Below are positions 32,500-43,468 of a stretch of 64,000 nucleotides of DNA, one piece after another. Under the pieces are notes generated by a model that was not told the DNA's origin, did not search any database, and was given only the letters and a program-made list of their open reading frames with translations. This DNA is from Falciphora oryzae (Eukaryota; Ascomycota; Sordariomycetes; Magnaporthales; Magnaporthaceae). Position 1 is the first letter of the stretch. Every line of letters begins with the position of its first letter. The stretch covers positions 39,743 through 103,742 of the forward strand of contig JNVV01000020.1 in assembly GCA_000733355.1 (NCBI GenBank). Direction: 5' to 3'. Both the position numbers and the translations under genes were made by a program.

Positions 32500-34341
32500 A
32501 TGTTGCGGTCCTTCATTCGTCCGCGTCTTTTTGCGTTGAGCCTCTCGTCAACTCCAACTAACCCATCGCGACTCTTTCCACGCAGCTTCCTCAGCATCGC
32601 CGCCATGGAAAACGAAAACCCCAACAGGCGCCCCAGGAATAACCGCCGCAAGCGGCCCGCGGCGCCCAGCACCCCCAACTCGCAATCAGACCAGTACTCG
32701 CGGCCGTCGCGCGGCTTCAAGCAGCGAGGGCCGCGCCATGGAGGTGGCCAAGCCGCCGCCATGTCGACCGTGGCGGCGGCGGCGGCCGAACCTGTCAGCG
32801 CATCGCCCGCCTTGACGCCTGCCCCGCCCATCGACAGTAACGCCCCGCGCTTCGCCGACCTCGCCAGCGAGAACCTCGTCGACCGCGTCCTCCTCGACAC
32901 CATCACCCAGGACCTCAAGTTCGACCGCATGACGCCCGTCCAGGCCGCCACCATCCGCCACCTGGTTACGGACCGCGGTGACGTGCTGGCCCAGGCCAAG
33001 ACGGGCACTGGCAAGACCATCGCCTTCCTGCTCCCCGCCATCCAGGCTCTCCTGCGCCGCGATCGCTCTCGCGGCAACGGCGTCTCCCTCCTTGTCATCT
33101 CGCCGACCCGCGAGCTCGCCCTGCAGATCGCCAAGGAGGCCCAGATGCTGCTGCAGCGCCTGCCCTCCATCAAGGTCTGCACCGCCATCGGCGGGACCAA
33201 CAAGAACACTGAGGAGAGGCGCATTTTCAACGGCTGCCAGGTCCTGATCGGCACCCCAGGCCGCATCTTCGACCACTTGACCACCGAGGGCAAGGAGAGC
33301 GAGGTCCGCGCCCTGCTGCAGGGTCTCGACACCCTGGTTCTGGACGAAGCGGATCGGCTGTTGGACATGGGCTTCCTGCCGTCTCTCAAGAAGATCGTCT
33401 CCTGCCTGCCGCCTAGAGACAAGGTCCCACGCCAGGGCATGCTCTTCTCGGCCACTGTGGCCGACCATGTGACCAAGGTCGCCAGCCTCGCCCTTGCCCC
33501 GGGCTACAAGTTCATCTCGACCATCCCTGTGGGTGATACCAACACGCACGATCGTGTGCCCCAGCACCTCGTCGTCGTCCCGACCTTCTCAGACATGGCC
33601 GCCGGCCTGGTCGGAGCCATCCGTCACGAGCTTGACCAGGCTGCCGACAAGGGCGCCTTCAAGGCCATCGTGTTCGCGCCCACCGCCGGCCTGGTTGACT
33701 TCTACGCGGCTGTGTTCGGGAAGCTCTCGGGCCTTCCCGCCGTCTCGACGCTGCACGCGCGCATGTCGCAGTCCAAGCGCACCAACGTCACCAACGAGTT
33801 TCGCAACGCCGCCTCGGGCATCATGATTGCGACCGACGTTATTGCGCGCGGCATGGACTTCCCCGCCGTGTCCAACGTCTTCCAGGCCGGAATCCCCTCG
33901 GACAAGGAGTCGTACATCCACCGTCTGGGCCGCACGGCGCGGGCGGGCGCCGAGGGCCGCGGCACGCTCATCGTCACGTCGCACGAGGAGTATTTCCCGC
34001 GCCGCGTCATGAAGGACATCACCTTTGTCGACCAGGAGGCGGACATGTCGTCGCGCGACGACGTTGCCTACGTCACTGAGCGGCTCGACGAGACCCAGCA
34101 AGGAAAAACGTACCAGGCTTGGCTCGGCTTCTACAGGCCGTTCGTCAAGGCGCTGGGCTGGACCGACGCCCGCCTCGTGCAGGAGGCCAACATTTTCGCC
34201 CGCGACGGCCTCGGCGCCCCGGAAACGCCTGGCCTCGCTAAGTCCACTATCGGAAAGATGGGACTCAAGGGGGTCCCCGGCCTCAAGGCTGTTCCTGACC
34301 CGCCCAGGAAGCCCCACGGCGGCAGGGGTAAGCAGGTGTAG
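32500..34341 (+). CDS. MSS116: Mitochondrial DEAD-box RNA helicase, Mss116 type
   Basis: Intronless, 613 residues. The N-terminus (MLRSFIRPRLFALSLSS, Arg/Ser-rich, no acid) is a mitochondrial targeting sequence. A basic, disordered region runs to about residue 110. Helicase motifs follow: Q-motif MTPVQAATI (about 144), I AKTGTGKT (about 166), Ia PTRELA, Ib GTPGR, II DEAD (about 280), III SAT (about 317), V ATDVIARGMD (about 443), VI HRLGRTARAG (about 474). The C-terminal extension continues past the RecA-2 domain with GFYRPFVKALGW and a basic tail. Mss116-type helicases unwind RNA locally to assist group I/II intron splicing, translation and transcription in mitochondria. Closely related nuclear paralogues lack the presequence. 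Confidence 0.93.
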   Translation: MLRSFIRPRLFALSLSSTPTNPSRLFPRSFLSIAAMENENPNRRPRNNRRKRPAAPSTPNSQSDQYSRPSRGFKQRGPRHGGGQAAAMSTVAAAAAEPVSASPALTPAPPIDSNAPRFADLASENLVDRVLLDTITQDLKFDRMTPVQAATIRHLVTDRGDVLAQAKTGTGKTIAFLLPAIQALLRRDRSRGNGVSLLVISPTRELALQIAKEAQMLLQRLPSIKVCTAIGGTNKNTEERRIFNGCQVLIGTPGRIFDHLTTEGKESEVRALLQGLDTLVLDEADRLLDMGFLPSLKKIVSCLPPRDKVPRQGMLFSATVADHVTKVASLALAPGYKFISTIPVGDTNTHDRVPQHLVVVPTFSDMAAGLVGAIRHELDQAADKGAFKAIVFAPTAGLVDFYAAVFGKLSGLPAVSTLHARMSQSKRTNVTNEFRNAASGIMIATDVIARGMDFPAVSNVFQAGIPSDKESYIHRLGRTARAGAEGRGTLIVTSHEEYFPRRVMKDITFVDQEADMSSRDDVAYVTERLDETQQGKTYQAWLGFYRPFVKALGWTDARLVQEANIFARDGLGAPETPGLAKSTIGKMGLKGVPGLKAVPDPPRKPHGGRGKQV

Positions 34342-34909
34342 GGTGTACTGTGTGCACCCTGATGCCTCAGCCAACCCTCTTTTCTGATCTCTTTTTCACG
34401 ACCCTTTCTTTGTTTTATGCTGGGTATTCTCTGATAGACTTTCTTCTGATGTCTTTTGTACCTGTGTTGGTTGTGTCTCTTTTAGATGGTTCCTTCCTAC
34501 GACTCTTTCTCTCTCATGGTAGCCTGCTCGTAGGATTTGCGGTTTCGTGATACCCTGGATCATAGACTGTGGGGGGAGGTGGTACGTTTAAGGCCTGGAA
34601 TAGCGTAAATGCTGGGCAGGCGTGGTTTTGTCAATCAATTTCTTGATCTGCAGACATTCTCCTTTGGCCAGTAGTCCGTTCTGTCTGTCAGTTACAGGTT
34701 TCAATCCATACCTCCCTGGAGATTCTACGCAGTGCGGCTGTGCTGCTTCCGTCCAATGACAAAAACCCGCGGCCGCGGTTAAGCTGCAAGTGCTATTGGC
34801 CAGCTCGACAGCTCCCAAATGGAGGAAAGCGCGGGGCGGTGCCCTCAGCTCCGCCTTTTCTTTCTTCTCTCCTCCGACCGCCAGGTATCGAGTATCAGTT
34901 CCATCCACC
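34342..34909. other. Intergenic between the helicase and the ankyrin protein
   Basis: T-rich helicase 3' sequence to about 34550, then a promoter region ending in a good start context (CACCATGG). Confidence 0.55.
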
Positions 34910-37420
34910 ATGGCGGACCCTCTATCCATCGCCGGCCTCGTCATCGGCGCCCTCCAGGCCAGCGCCGAAACGTCCAGTGCGCTGCTGAGGCTGTACTCGT
35001 CGCTCAAGAATGCGCCAGATCTGATCGCCGCGCTCTCCAACGAGGCGAGCGATGCGCGGGCCGTTTTACTGCGTGTGCAAGAAGCGTGCGATGCCTTGTC
35101 CAAGCTGCCCACCCCACAAGCGGCAAAGTCCCTGCAAAATCTAAGGGATTTTGTCGACGAGGCAAAAGTGAGGCTGGGTGCCCTGGATTCGCTTGCGAAA
35201 AAGCTGGAGGCGAGAAAGGGGTTTTCGAAGCGCATTAAATGGCTGTTGCAAAAGTCCAACGCCTCTAGCCTGAAGGTCCAGTTGCGTGAAGTGCGCACTA
35301 AAATCAACGATGTCTTCCTTTCCTCGACGTCGGCCTTCACTTCGCGCATACAGCTCGAGCTGGCCGATATCAGAGTCCTAGTTCCACAGGGCCACTTTGA
35401 GACACATGCCAAGATTAATGATCTATCCCGGGTGGCCGAGTCGGTTTTGAACACGGTCGAACAAAGCACCGGCGAGCTGCTTCCGCTTGCCCACGAGATA
35501 TACAATAAAAGCAGCGCGCAAACGCTTGCCATTTCCCGCTACGAAAAGCGACTCGACGATCTATCCATGCTCATGCAAACACTGCTGGTCGAGCAGAGCT
35601 GGTCTTCTCACAAAACACGCCTCAAAGGTCAATCCGCCCGCTCGGGGCCGGGCTCCCCGCGTAGGCCAGTCCCGCCCGGAAACCAAGAACACAGGAGACG
35701 CCGCGGCGCGCTCTCCTCCTCCACGCTTTTGCTCGTCAATCTCCGCCCTTCCGTCGCCCGTTGTACCGACGATTGCCCCTGCTGTTGCCATCATCCTCCC
35801 GCTCGCGGTAGGCCGTCGGACCTTGTTCCAGCCATGCTCAAATCCTACCTCGGCGGCCTGTTCCTCGGCTACCCCGGCCGGCCAGACACGATAGCGACTT
35901 GCGATTTTCGATTTTGCGCCAAGGAAAAAAAAGCGCACGTCCAGGTCTCCTACGCCTTTCCAGCCTGGTGTGCCCTGCCGCCGCTCCATTTGCTGGTCGA
36001 GGCTTCCAGCCATTGGCACTTCAAAATCGGTTTTGTGCACACCAGGGTCTGCCCAAGAAATTCTGGTCCCCTTTACCTCGCCTTCGTAAGGGTTGATTTG
36101 CCTGCTGTGAGGCAGCTGCTCGAACTGGATCCAATGTTGGCTCGTGATATTGATCCGTCCGACGGAAGCTCCGTTTTGCTGGACGCCCTGCGCTCCTGGT
36201 TTGTGGGTAAACCTTCCGGTGATGGGATCGTCGATATTGCCAAGTGGCTTTTGTTTGCGGGGGCCGATCCTGATTACGAAGATATGGATGGTAATAGTGC
36301 GCGAAGCATGTTCGCGTGGATGCTGCTCAGGACCTCGAACTGTCACCGTCAACGAGCAGTATGGGAAAAGATAGGCAGTTTGTTAAACATTTGGGACTAT
36401 TTGGACGACCTAGAATTTCCTTTACTACACAAGGTCGTCGGCGGGTTTTGCCCCATGCCTGTCGACATGTTTCTTGCGAACTCGGGCGAGGACCTATCCG
36501 ACCAAATAGACGAGGTCGGCCCTCTGGGCGGCACTGCGCTAGAGATTGCCTGCTCCCGTGGAGACGAGGCTTCGGTCCGCGCTCTGATTTGCCACGGCGC
36601 ATCTTGGTCCTCGGAGAGAATTCTGCACCATGCGGCCCTAAACACAGCCGGCAGTCACGCCGTCATCACCGCTCTGATAGAAGCTGGAGCCGATGTCAGC
36701 TCGTCTAACGTTCTCTCGATAGCGGCGCGCCAGAACAACGTGGCAGCGATCACAGTCCTGGTGCAAGCCGGTGCGTCTCTTGACGGGATAGATCCGGAGG
36801 ACCTACCGCTAGAACAGGCCGCTGCTTCCAACGCTGCCGACGCTGCCCGGGTACTTTGCGCGCTCGGGGCAGCTGTCGACGCCCGCGACGAGTCCGGATC
36901 TACCGCTCTGCACACGAGCGTTTACAGCAACTCGCACCAATGTCTCGAGGTGCTGCTGGAGTACGGCGCCGACCATCGTCTCAGGGAAGTGTTACCAACA
37001 AGTCTAAAGCGTGGTCTTACGATCCTGGCGCTTGCGGCCAGATATGACGACGTCGCAACGATGGACATCCTGTCCGGGCTGGACCTGAGGGGCTTCGACA
37101 TTAGCGATGATAGCAAGAGCGGAATGTCTTTGCGCCGCCATTTCCAAGGGCGGCGTCTTCCCCCGACAGACGAGCTTCGGGAAGCTTTCGAGCGCTTGTT
37201 TGCCGCCGCTGTCCGGGCCTCCCTGGAGCCCTGGCCTGAGGAGACACCAAAACCGGAAGAAGAGGCAGGGGGCTACGCAGACCCGGACGAGGGGGAAAGT
37301 GGCGAGGATACCTCCTATGGAGAAGACAGTGAGGATGAAGAGGATCTCTTCTTTGAGGCAGAAGAGAGTCCGGTCAGCCACGCTGTCGGCACTCGTCCCT
37401 CTAGACAGGATATGGAGTAA
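34910..37420 (+). CDS. NLR-like protein: STAND-type N-terminal domain plus ankyrin repeats, no NTPase
   Basis: Intronless, 836 residues from ATG 34910. Residues 1-about 230 begin MADPLSIAGLVIGALQASAE and continue helical (ALLRLYSSLKNAPDLIAALS). This is the fungal N-terminal domain found on STAND/NLR proteins. Next is a Pro/Arg-rich link and a Cys-rich segment (CTDDCPCCCHHP, about 287) leading into LGGLFLGYPG, as in a group of fungal ankyrin proteins. Ankyrin-like repeats occupy about 535-735 (GGTALEIACSRGDEASVRAL, HAVITALIEAGADV, STALHTSVYSNSHQCLEVLL). The tail is acidic. No P-loop, NACHT or NB-ARC motif is present, so it cannot act as a classical NLR switch. It may be a signalling partner or non-self-recognition component. 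The earlier ATG 34790 is in leader-like sequence. Confidence 0.82.
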   Translation: MADPLSIAGLVIGALQASAETSSALLRLYSSLKNAPDLIAALSNEASDARAVLLRVQEACDALSKLPTPQAAKSLQNLRDFVDEAKVRLGALDSLAKKLEARKGFSKRIKWLLQKSNASSLKVQLREVRTKINDVFLSSTSAFTSRIQLELADIRVLVPQGHFETHAKINDLSRVAESVLNTVEQSTGELLPLAHEIYNKSSAQTLAISRYEKRLDDLSMLMQTLLVEQSWSSHKTRLKGQSARSGPGSPRRPVPPGNQEHRRRRGALSSSTLLLVNLRPSVARCTDDCPCCCHHPPARGRPSDLVPAMLKSYLGGLFLGYPGRPDTIATCDFRFCAKEKKAHVQVSYAFPAWCALPPLHLLVEASSHWHFKIGFVHTRVCPRNSGPLYLAFVRVDLPAVRQLLELDPMLARDIDPSDGSSVLLDALRSWFVGKPSGDGIVDIAKWLLFAGADPDYEDMDGNSARSMFAWMLLRTSNCHRQRAVWEKIGSLLNIWDYLDDLEFPLLHKVVGGFCPMPVDMFLANSGEDLSDQIDEVGPLGGTALEIACSRGDEASVRALICHGASWSSERILHHAALNTAGSHAVITALIEAGADVSSSNVLSIAARQNNVAAITVLVQAGASLDGIDPEDLPLEQAAASNAADAARVLCALGAAVDARDESGSTALHTSVYSNSHQCLEVLLEYGADHRLREVLPTSLKRGLTILALAARYDDVATMDILSGLDLRGFDISDDSKSGMSLRRHFQGRRLPPTDELREAFERLFAAAVRASLEPWPEETPKPEEEAGGYADPDEGESGEDTSYGEDSEDEEDLFFEAEESPVSHAVGTRPSRQDME

Positions 37421-39111
37421 GAGGGAAGCAGTCATAATAGAACATAGACGAGCAAGAGTGAACTGTTCGGCGAGGCCTAAATTGTACTGGAACGACGGAT
37501 TATGTCTGGCAGCCGGTCGTTCTCTCGCCCACCCTATTTGGACGACGTAGATTGGGCTGCTTTTGGTAGACGTGACCTGCGCCATAGAAAGCCCACGGCT
37601 GAGATATCCGGTGCTGGATTGATTGCAGAATCACCGAGCTAACCCCATCATGGCAAAACAAGACGAAACCTTGTTGTTTCCATTTCGGTCTACAGGGGGC
37701 TCTCTCCTGCAGATTCCCATGCAAGAACGTTAGGTTCCGAAAGCGAAAGAGGCGCAGGTACGTGCGATTATACACAATCATCACCCCTCTTTCTTCTTGG
37801 CAGAAGCCCGGGGAAGGTCGGGTCCGGGAACCTTTTTAGATAGACCCCGAGGTCCCCTCGCCTGCTGTCACTGCGGGTAGGCTGTCCAGTCCCTTTGGCC
37901 AGACGTGACTCCCTGGTCTCCCCCTCGGCGACTTCCGACGAGGCCGAGCCAAGGCCTAGGCGTTTCCCCTCCCACGCAAGGTTTCACCTGCGCCGACGAT
38001 GGGTTGACCAACCAAGATCAGCCCGAGCTCGCCGAACGATTCTCTGCAGGCCTGTCAGTTCCCCCTTTTCCTCTCGGCCGCGAATCCAGGTAGGGGAGGG
38101 GCGGCAGCCACGGGATGGGAGGGTTAAAGATGGGACGGCACGGTACCTTCGGATGCGGGAAACACGCCACATCCGTGAGGGCTGTATGTGGTCCTGCTGA
38201 ATATTACTAACAAGAACATCCCCTGGGATGAACACTAAGCTTGAGTTTTTTTTTTTTTTTTTTTGTGATTCACACCTGACCCGTTTTTGGATGTTGCGGC
38301 GGAGTCGCAGTGATATCTCCTCCTTGACAAGCGCTAAAATAGGATCATGGTGGCCAAGGAGCCACGGCGAGAAGAATAAAAACCTCGGGCTCGCCTCGGG
38401 CATCAAGACAGGAGACGATGCTAAGGAGCCGCCACAAGTTTCGTTAGGTCTAGGCCTGACTCTGCACCCCTTCCCTTCTGTTTGGGCGACTCTGTTTGGC
38501 ACAGAGTCATCACGTGCCCCTATGACAAGTCTCCCGGCCGTGCGGTTGGCGGCGTCACGCAGTGACCTCCGAGCATCAAAGCGTGCATACGCACGTATGC
38601 TGCTTGATATGCAGACCAGCGACTGGTGCTTGCCTTTTTTCAACCTCTTGGCAAGAGAGAGGTGAGAGACCGGGGCCGGCTTGTCAGTCGACCCTTTGGG
38701 CCCCGAAAGGGGACAGCAATTGCGAGATGATGTGACTAGGCCTGCTATAAGCCAAACCTTTTTGTTTTCGTCCCTTCTCCTCGGCAGGACGGCCCCTAGA
38801 TTTGACAAGCAGGCCGCCCGGCCCGCCAAGGTTCCGTTGAAACTACCGGCATCCCATCTTGACTCAAGTCGTGCCTGCATGTTCTCTCAGGTCGGCTACC
38901 TGCGCATGTATAAGAAGGAAATGGCCGTGATTTTCTTGCGGGTGTAGTCCACTTTTCAGGGAAGCTTGCGAGCAAAAAGGCAACGGCTCGAGACATTATG
39001 ATCATCAGCCATCAAGTGAGTCGAGGCTGTGTCACCAACACCGCGCAGAGCTCTTCGCGAGTCCCCTGGTTGACGGGCTTGGATCGAAGGTGGACCGACC
39101 GTTGGGGAGCG
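37421..39111. other. Intergenic, no gene recognised
   Basis: A 19-T run lies at 38246-38264. Open frames on both strands, including a 298-residue minus-strand frame, lack family signals. The last 150 bases lead into the laccase start. Confidence 0.5.
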
Positions 39112-41881
39112 ATGAGCCTGTTCCGCCGCGCTGCCACCTGCTGCGCTTCGATTTGGCTGGCGTGGGCCGTCGTCTCGTCAGCCGCGGTCCCCTTCGGCGG
39201 ACAGTACCACCATGGAATGAGGGGGCAGGAATCACCACAGGCCACGGAGATGCACATGCGGCCAACAATAACCGGCATCAGAATGACAGCAGATGAGTCC
39301 AGCTCGTGCAACACGCCCACCAACAGGTCCTGCTGGGCCCTGGACCCAAGCTTCGACATACATACAGACTGGTCAGTCAGGTTTCCCGAGACGGAAGTCG
39401 TACGAGAAGTAAGTCAGGGGCGGAGATGGTGGTTGGTTCCTGTCCTGCTAAGGGGGAAAATGGCTGACGGCGCTGCAGTACGATTTTACAATGACAGAAG
39501 TGGACAACTTTGTGGGCGGAGATGGCCAAGTAAAGAAGAAGGCGATGCTCATAAACGGTAGGGATAAAAATCCCGGGCTGCTAAAGGATGTGCATGTGTC
39601 TGCTCCAGCTGGCTAACTTTTCCCTGCAGGCCAGTTCCCAGGGCCTACAATAGAAGCAGGTAAGGCGACAACCGCTGGAACAGCTTCTTGCTGGCTGGCC
39701 GCAGGCCGGAGCAGCTCCAGATAGTGACTGACAATGGCACTGTAAGACTGGGGCGATAGGATAAGGATAAACGTGGTGAACAACCTGCAGACCAACGGGT
39801 ATGCCACGCTTTCTCCCAGATCTCAAACGACTAGACTAAGTCAAATTCTAGGACGGGCATACACTGGCACGGCATGTTCCAGATGAGCAACAACGTCAAC
39901 GACGGCGTCGGGGGCGTGACCGAGTGCCCGATACCGCCGAAGGGCGGGACGCGGACGTACGAGCTGCTGGCGATGCAGTACGGTACCGGGTGGTACCATA
40001 GCCACTTTTCTGTCCAGGTATTGTCTAGCCTCCGTTCTCCCTTGGGCCCCCTTTTTTGTTCTGACCTTTCTTTTACAGTACGGCAACGGCGTGCTGGGCG
40101 CCATGGTGGTGCGCGGCCCGGCCTCGGCCAACTACGACATCGATCTGGGCGCGTACACGATAGCGGACTGGTACTACGACGGGGCCGACGAGATCGCGGC
40201 CCGCGTCGAGAACCCCGCCACGCCCGCCATCCCCGGGGTGCTGGGCTCGCCGCCGCCCAGCGACAACCTGCTGTTCAACGGCACCAACGTGGCGGTGCAG
40301 GGCGGCGGCGGCAAGTACGCGCGCACGGAGCTGCGCGAGGGCAACGTGCACCTGCTGCGGCTCATCAACCCGTCGGTCGACAACTCGTACAGCGTGTCGC
40401 TGACGGGCCACTCGCTGACCATTGTGGCGGCCGACTACGTGCCCGTGGCGCCGCGGTCCGTGTCGAGCGTGTTTATGGGCATCGGGCAGCGCTACGACGT
40501 GCTCATCCACGCGGACCAGGCGCCGGGCGACTACTTCCTCAACGTCACCTTCTCGCGGTCGACCCAGTGCGGCGCCTCCAAGAACCCGAGCCCGGCGGCG
40601 GTCTTCAGTTATGTTCGCGGCCCGGCTTCGCAGGCGGCGGCGCCACCGCCGACGAGGAGGCAGGAGGCAGAAGGAGGCGATGGCGGTGACGCCCCCAACG
40701 GCCAGGCCGGCGGAGACAATAACAACCAGGACGGGCTGCTCAAGCACAAGCCCAAGAGGCCCAAGAACAGTCCCAGCCCGGTGCCCATCCCCTTGCCAGG
40801 GCCGGCTCCGGCTCCGGTGCCAGCACTCGCGCCACACGCCGAGGTGATGGACGCGCGCTGCACAGATCTTCGCGATCTGACCCCGGTCGTACAGCGGAAG
40901 GTACCACTAGAGCTTTTCGAGCCTGGGCAGCAGTCGTCGCTCAACCTGGAGATGAAGGTGGACGGCAAGGCGGCGCGGGTGTTCTGGACGGTCGACAAGT
41001 CGCCCATCAACGTGTCGTGGACCGAGCCGACGCTGTCGCGCGTGGGGTCGGGAGGGTTTGAGGGCTTGGATGCCTCGGCGAACGTGGTAAACATCCCGAC
41101 AGCAGACAGTGTAGGTGTTTTTTTTCCCTTCTGCTGCTGCTTCTCTGCCTCCTTACTGACATATTGACTTGCCATCAGTGGAGCTTCTGGATCGTTCAGA
41201 ATCTGTCGCCTGTGCCTGTGAGTGAACATCCTCCAAAAGGAAAAAGATCATGTCGAAACCCCTTCCCGCCTGACGGCTGACCTAGGACCCGACTACCCCA
41301 TGCTACGTGTGTGGCACCTGTGCCGTGCTATTTTCAGCACCCAATGCATCTGCATGTACGTCGTGCCACCCAACCATCGGGCGCACTGTCTATACTGCAC
41401 CTCTGCCCCGCGTTCCCGCGCGCCGCAGCCGCTGCAAAACCCACATACTCTCTGCCGCCGTCGACATGCAAGGAACAGAGCCTCCACTAACCCGCACCGT
41501 CCCCAGGGCCACGACCTCGTGCTGGTCGGCCAGTCCCAGCCGCCGGCGGACCCGATGGGCGCCGACGCGCGGCCGAACCCGTACGACGACGCGACGGACC
41601 GGGCGACGCTGACGCCCAACAACCCGACGCGGCGCGACACGACCATGCTCCCCGCCTTAGGCTGGATCGTACTCGCCTTCCAGACCGACAACCCGGGCGC
41701 CTGGCTGTTCCACTGCCACCTCGCCTGGCACGTGTCCCAGGGCCTCAGCGTCCAGTACCTCGAGCGGCCGGGGGAGATCGCGGGCGCCATGGACCTCACG
41801 TCGACAGAGAAGAACTGCGAGTCCTGGAGGGCATTCTACCCGGAGCACGCCCCGTTCCGGCAACACGACTCGGGAATCTGA
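39112..41881 (+). CDS. Ascomycete laccase (multicopper oxidase), nine exons
   Basis: Exons 39112-39408, 39479-39557, 39630-39659, 39747-39798, 39852-40017, 40079-41110, 41179-41217, 41338-41355 and 41507-41881 join in frame to 695 residues. A signal peptide (MSLFRRAATCCASIWLAWAV) leads. Copper sites: HWHG, WYHSHFSVQ, HPMHLHGHD (split between the 18-nt exon 8 and exon 9) and HCHLAWHVSQGL. Leu lies at the type-1 axial position, usual for high-potential enzymes. The C-terminus is DSGI, the plug typical of ascomycete laccases. The enzyme oxidises phenols while reducing oxygen to water and is exported. Unusually, about 75 Pro/Gly/Asn/Lys-rich residues (roughly 40615-40855) separate cupredoxin domains 2 and 3, making it longer than the usual ~600 residues. 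Exons of 30, 52, 39 and 18 nt are very short. Confidence 0.9.
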
Positions 41882-42651
41882 CGTGAGGGAGGATGAGCCA
41901 TAATGTGTACGACTATGAACTAGTTTGCTGCCGCGCAGAGACACGCGCGCGAGACCTGGATGTTGCCGGCGGGGTTGGCCGGGGGCGGTGACGACGGCGG
42001 CGGCCGGGGCAATTACCAAGCGTAAGATGGAAAGTCGCCGGGCACAAGGATCGGCCGGCTGGACACGGGCTTGTGCTTTCTCCAAACTGGAGGTGCGGAA
42101 AGACAGCCTGCCCGATACATGTAATGATATGTAGAAAAGTCTCCGGGGAGGGCTACCTTGCAAGTAATGTATGGACTAATAATAATGTGTCGTCAAAGTC
42201 AAGAGGTCGCCGAGCAGGTTCTCGTGACGGAATGCCGCTGGACAAAGTGTTGGCGGCGCGCGTGCAACACCGTGTGGCGCGTATAAAGACACCGTCTCAC
42301 CAGCCGCAAAACGTCTCATAGCGTACAGTGTAGCGCTTCCGCAGCACTGTCAGCACGGACTAACACGCCGACTGCCCCAGCCGCTAGTCCGACGTCTTGC
42401 ATCGTCGCCAAGGTCCATTCGATGCGTCGCAGACAGGAGCTCGCCGCTCGCAGTGAAGGCATGGACTTGGAGCTTGAGACCTACTGAGAGGTAATAGACC
42501 AAGATGTTTATAAAAACCAAGAGCCCGTTCTCCCAAGAGACGTCCAGAAAACACCCCTCCATCACGCACCACAAAGACTCCAGCAACAGCACCTCGAACC
42601 AAAAACACAAGGCTTCCTTCCCGTTCCAGCACACACTGCAAGCCCGTTACG
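41882..42651. other. Intergenic, VOC gene promoter
   Basis: TATAAA lies at 42282-42287, 365 bases before the next ATG. No gene was recognised. Confidence 0.55.
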
Positions 42652-43299
42652 ATGGCAGCCACCGACAAGCCCACCACCCCCTCCGTCCTCCCTCCCACCA
42701 AGCTCGCCCACATCGTCGTCAGCACCACGCAGTTCAAGCCCATGGTGGCCTTCTACAAGGCCATCCTGGGCGGTTACTCCCCCTTCGAGACGGAGAACAT
42801 GTCCTTCATCACCTACGACGACGAGCACCACCGCATCGCCATCGTCACCCTCCCCGAGGCCGGCTCCAACCAGCAACCCCAACACAGAGGGCCCGGCTTG
42901 GAGCACATCGCCTTCACGTACGGCTCCCTGCGCGACCTGGTCTCCTCGTACCGACAGCGCAAGGCCCTCGGCATCCTGCCCACCTGGACCGTCAACCACG
43001 GACCCACCATGAGCATGTACTATATCGACCCGGACGGCAACCAGGTCGAGATCCAGGTGGACGCCTTCGCGACCGCCGACGAGGCCACCCGCTTCCTCGC
43101 GTCGCCCGAGTTCGCCGAGAACCCGTTCGGCGTCGACGTCGACCCGGAGGAGCTCGCGCGCCGCGTCGACACGGGCGAGGCCGACGCCGACATCCTCCGC
43201 CGCCCCAACATCGGGCCCCGCTCCATCGACAGCATCCCCCGGCCCGGGCCGCCGAAGGAGGCGAGGGAGAGCTACGGGCTCGTGGAGGCGACTGTCTGA
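42652..43299 (+). CDS. VOC-superfamily protein (glyoxalase / extradiol dioxygenase-like)
   Basis: Intronless, 215 residues. Two beta-alpha-beta-beta-beta modules: residues 17-80 start KLAHIVVSTTQFKPMVAFYK, and 82-140 start GLEHIAFTYGSL and end YYIDPDGNQVEIQVD. Likely metal ligands are H20, H85 and E133, the two-His-one-acid set of extradiol ring-cleaving dioxygenases. The C-terminal 70 residues (DEATRFLASPEF onward) are an extension common in fungal homologues. No targeting signal, so cytosolic. The exact substrate, a catechol or a small aldehyde adduct, cannot be told. It lies between the laccase and a small secreted protein, but there is no sign of co-regulation. Confidence 0.88.
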   Translation: MAATDKPTTPSVLPPTKLAHIVVSTTQFKPMVAFYKAILGGYSPFETENMSFITYDDEHHRIAIVTLPEAGSNQQPQHRGPGLEHIAFTYGSLRDLVSSYRQRKALGILPTWTVNHGPTMSMYYIDPDGNQVEIQVDAFATADEATRFLASPEFAENPFGVDVDPEELARRVDTGEADADILRRPNIGPRSIDSIPRPGPPKEARESYGLVEATV

Positions 43300-43468
43300 G
43301 TTGGCCGTTTAGTTTTTGCTCTGTTGGAGTGGAAGCCGGGATGTATTGGAGTACACAGGATAGCTAGGTTTTGAACGGACAGCAGAAGAATACGACGATA
43401 TTAACCAGCGCGCTGCGGATCTCGAACAAAGAGGAACAGATAAAAAGAACCAGATAGCAAAATCTCAA

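Noticed and set aside
37984..38880. 298-residue minus-strand frame
   Set aside because: Includes a poly-Lys run from the T tract at 38246 and shows no domain or codon bias like its neighbours.
39112..43299. Aromatic-degradation operon-like group (laccase plus ring-cleaving dioxygenase)
   Set aside because: The VOC protein's substrate is unknown, each gene has its own promoter region, and laccase acts outside the cell while the VOC protein is cytosolic. Adjacency alone is not enough.
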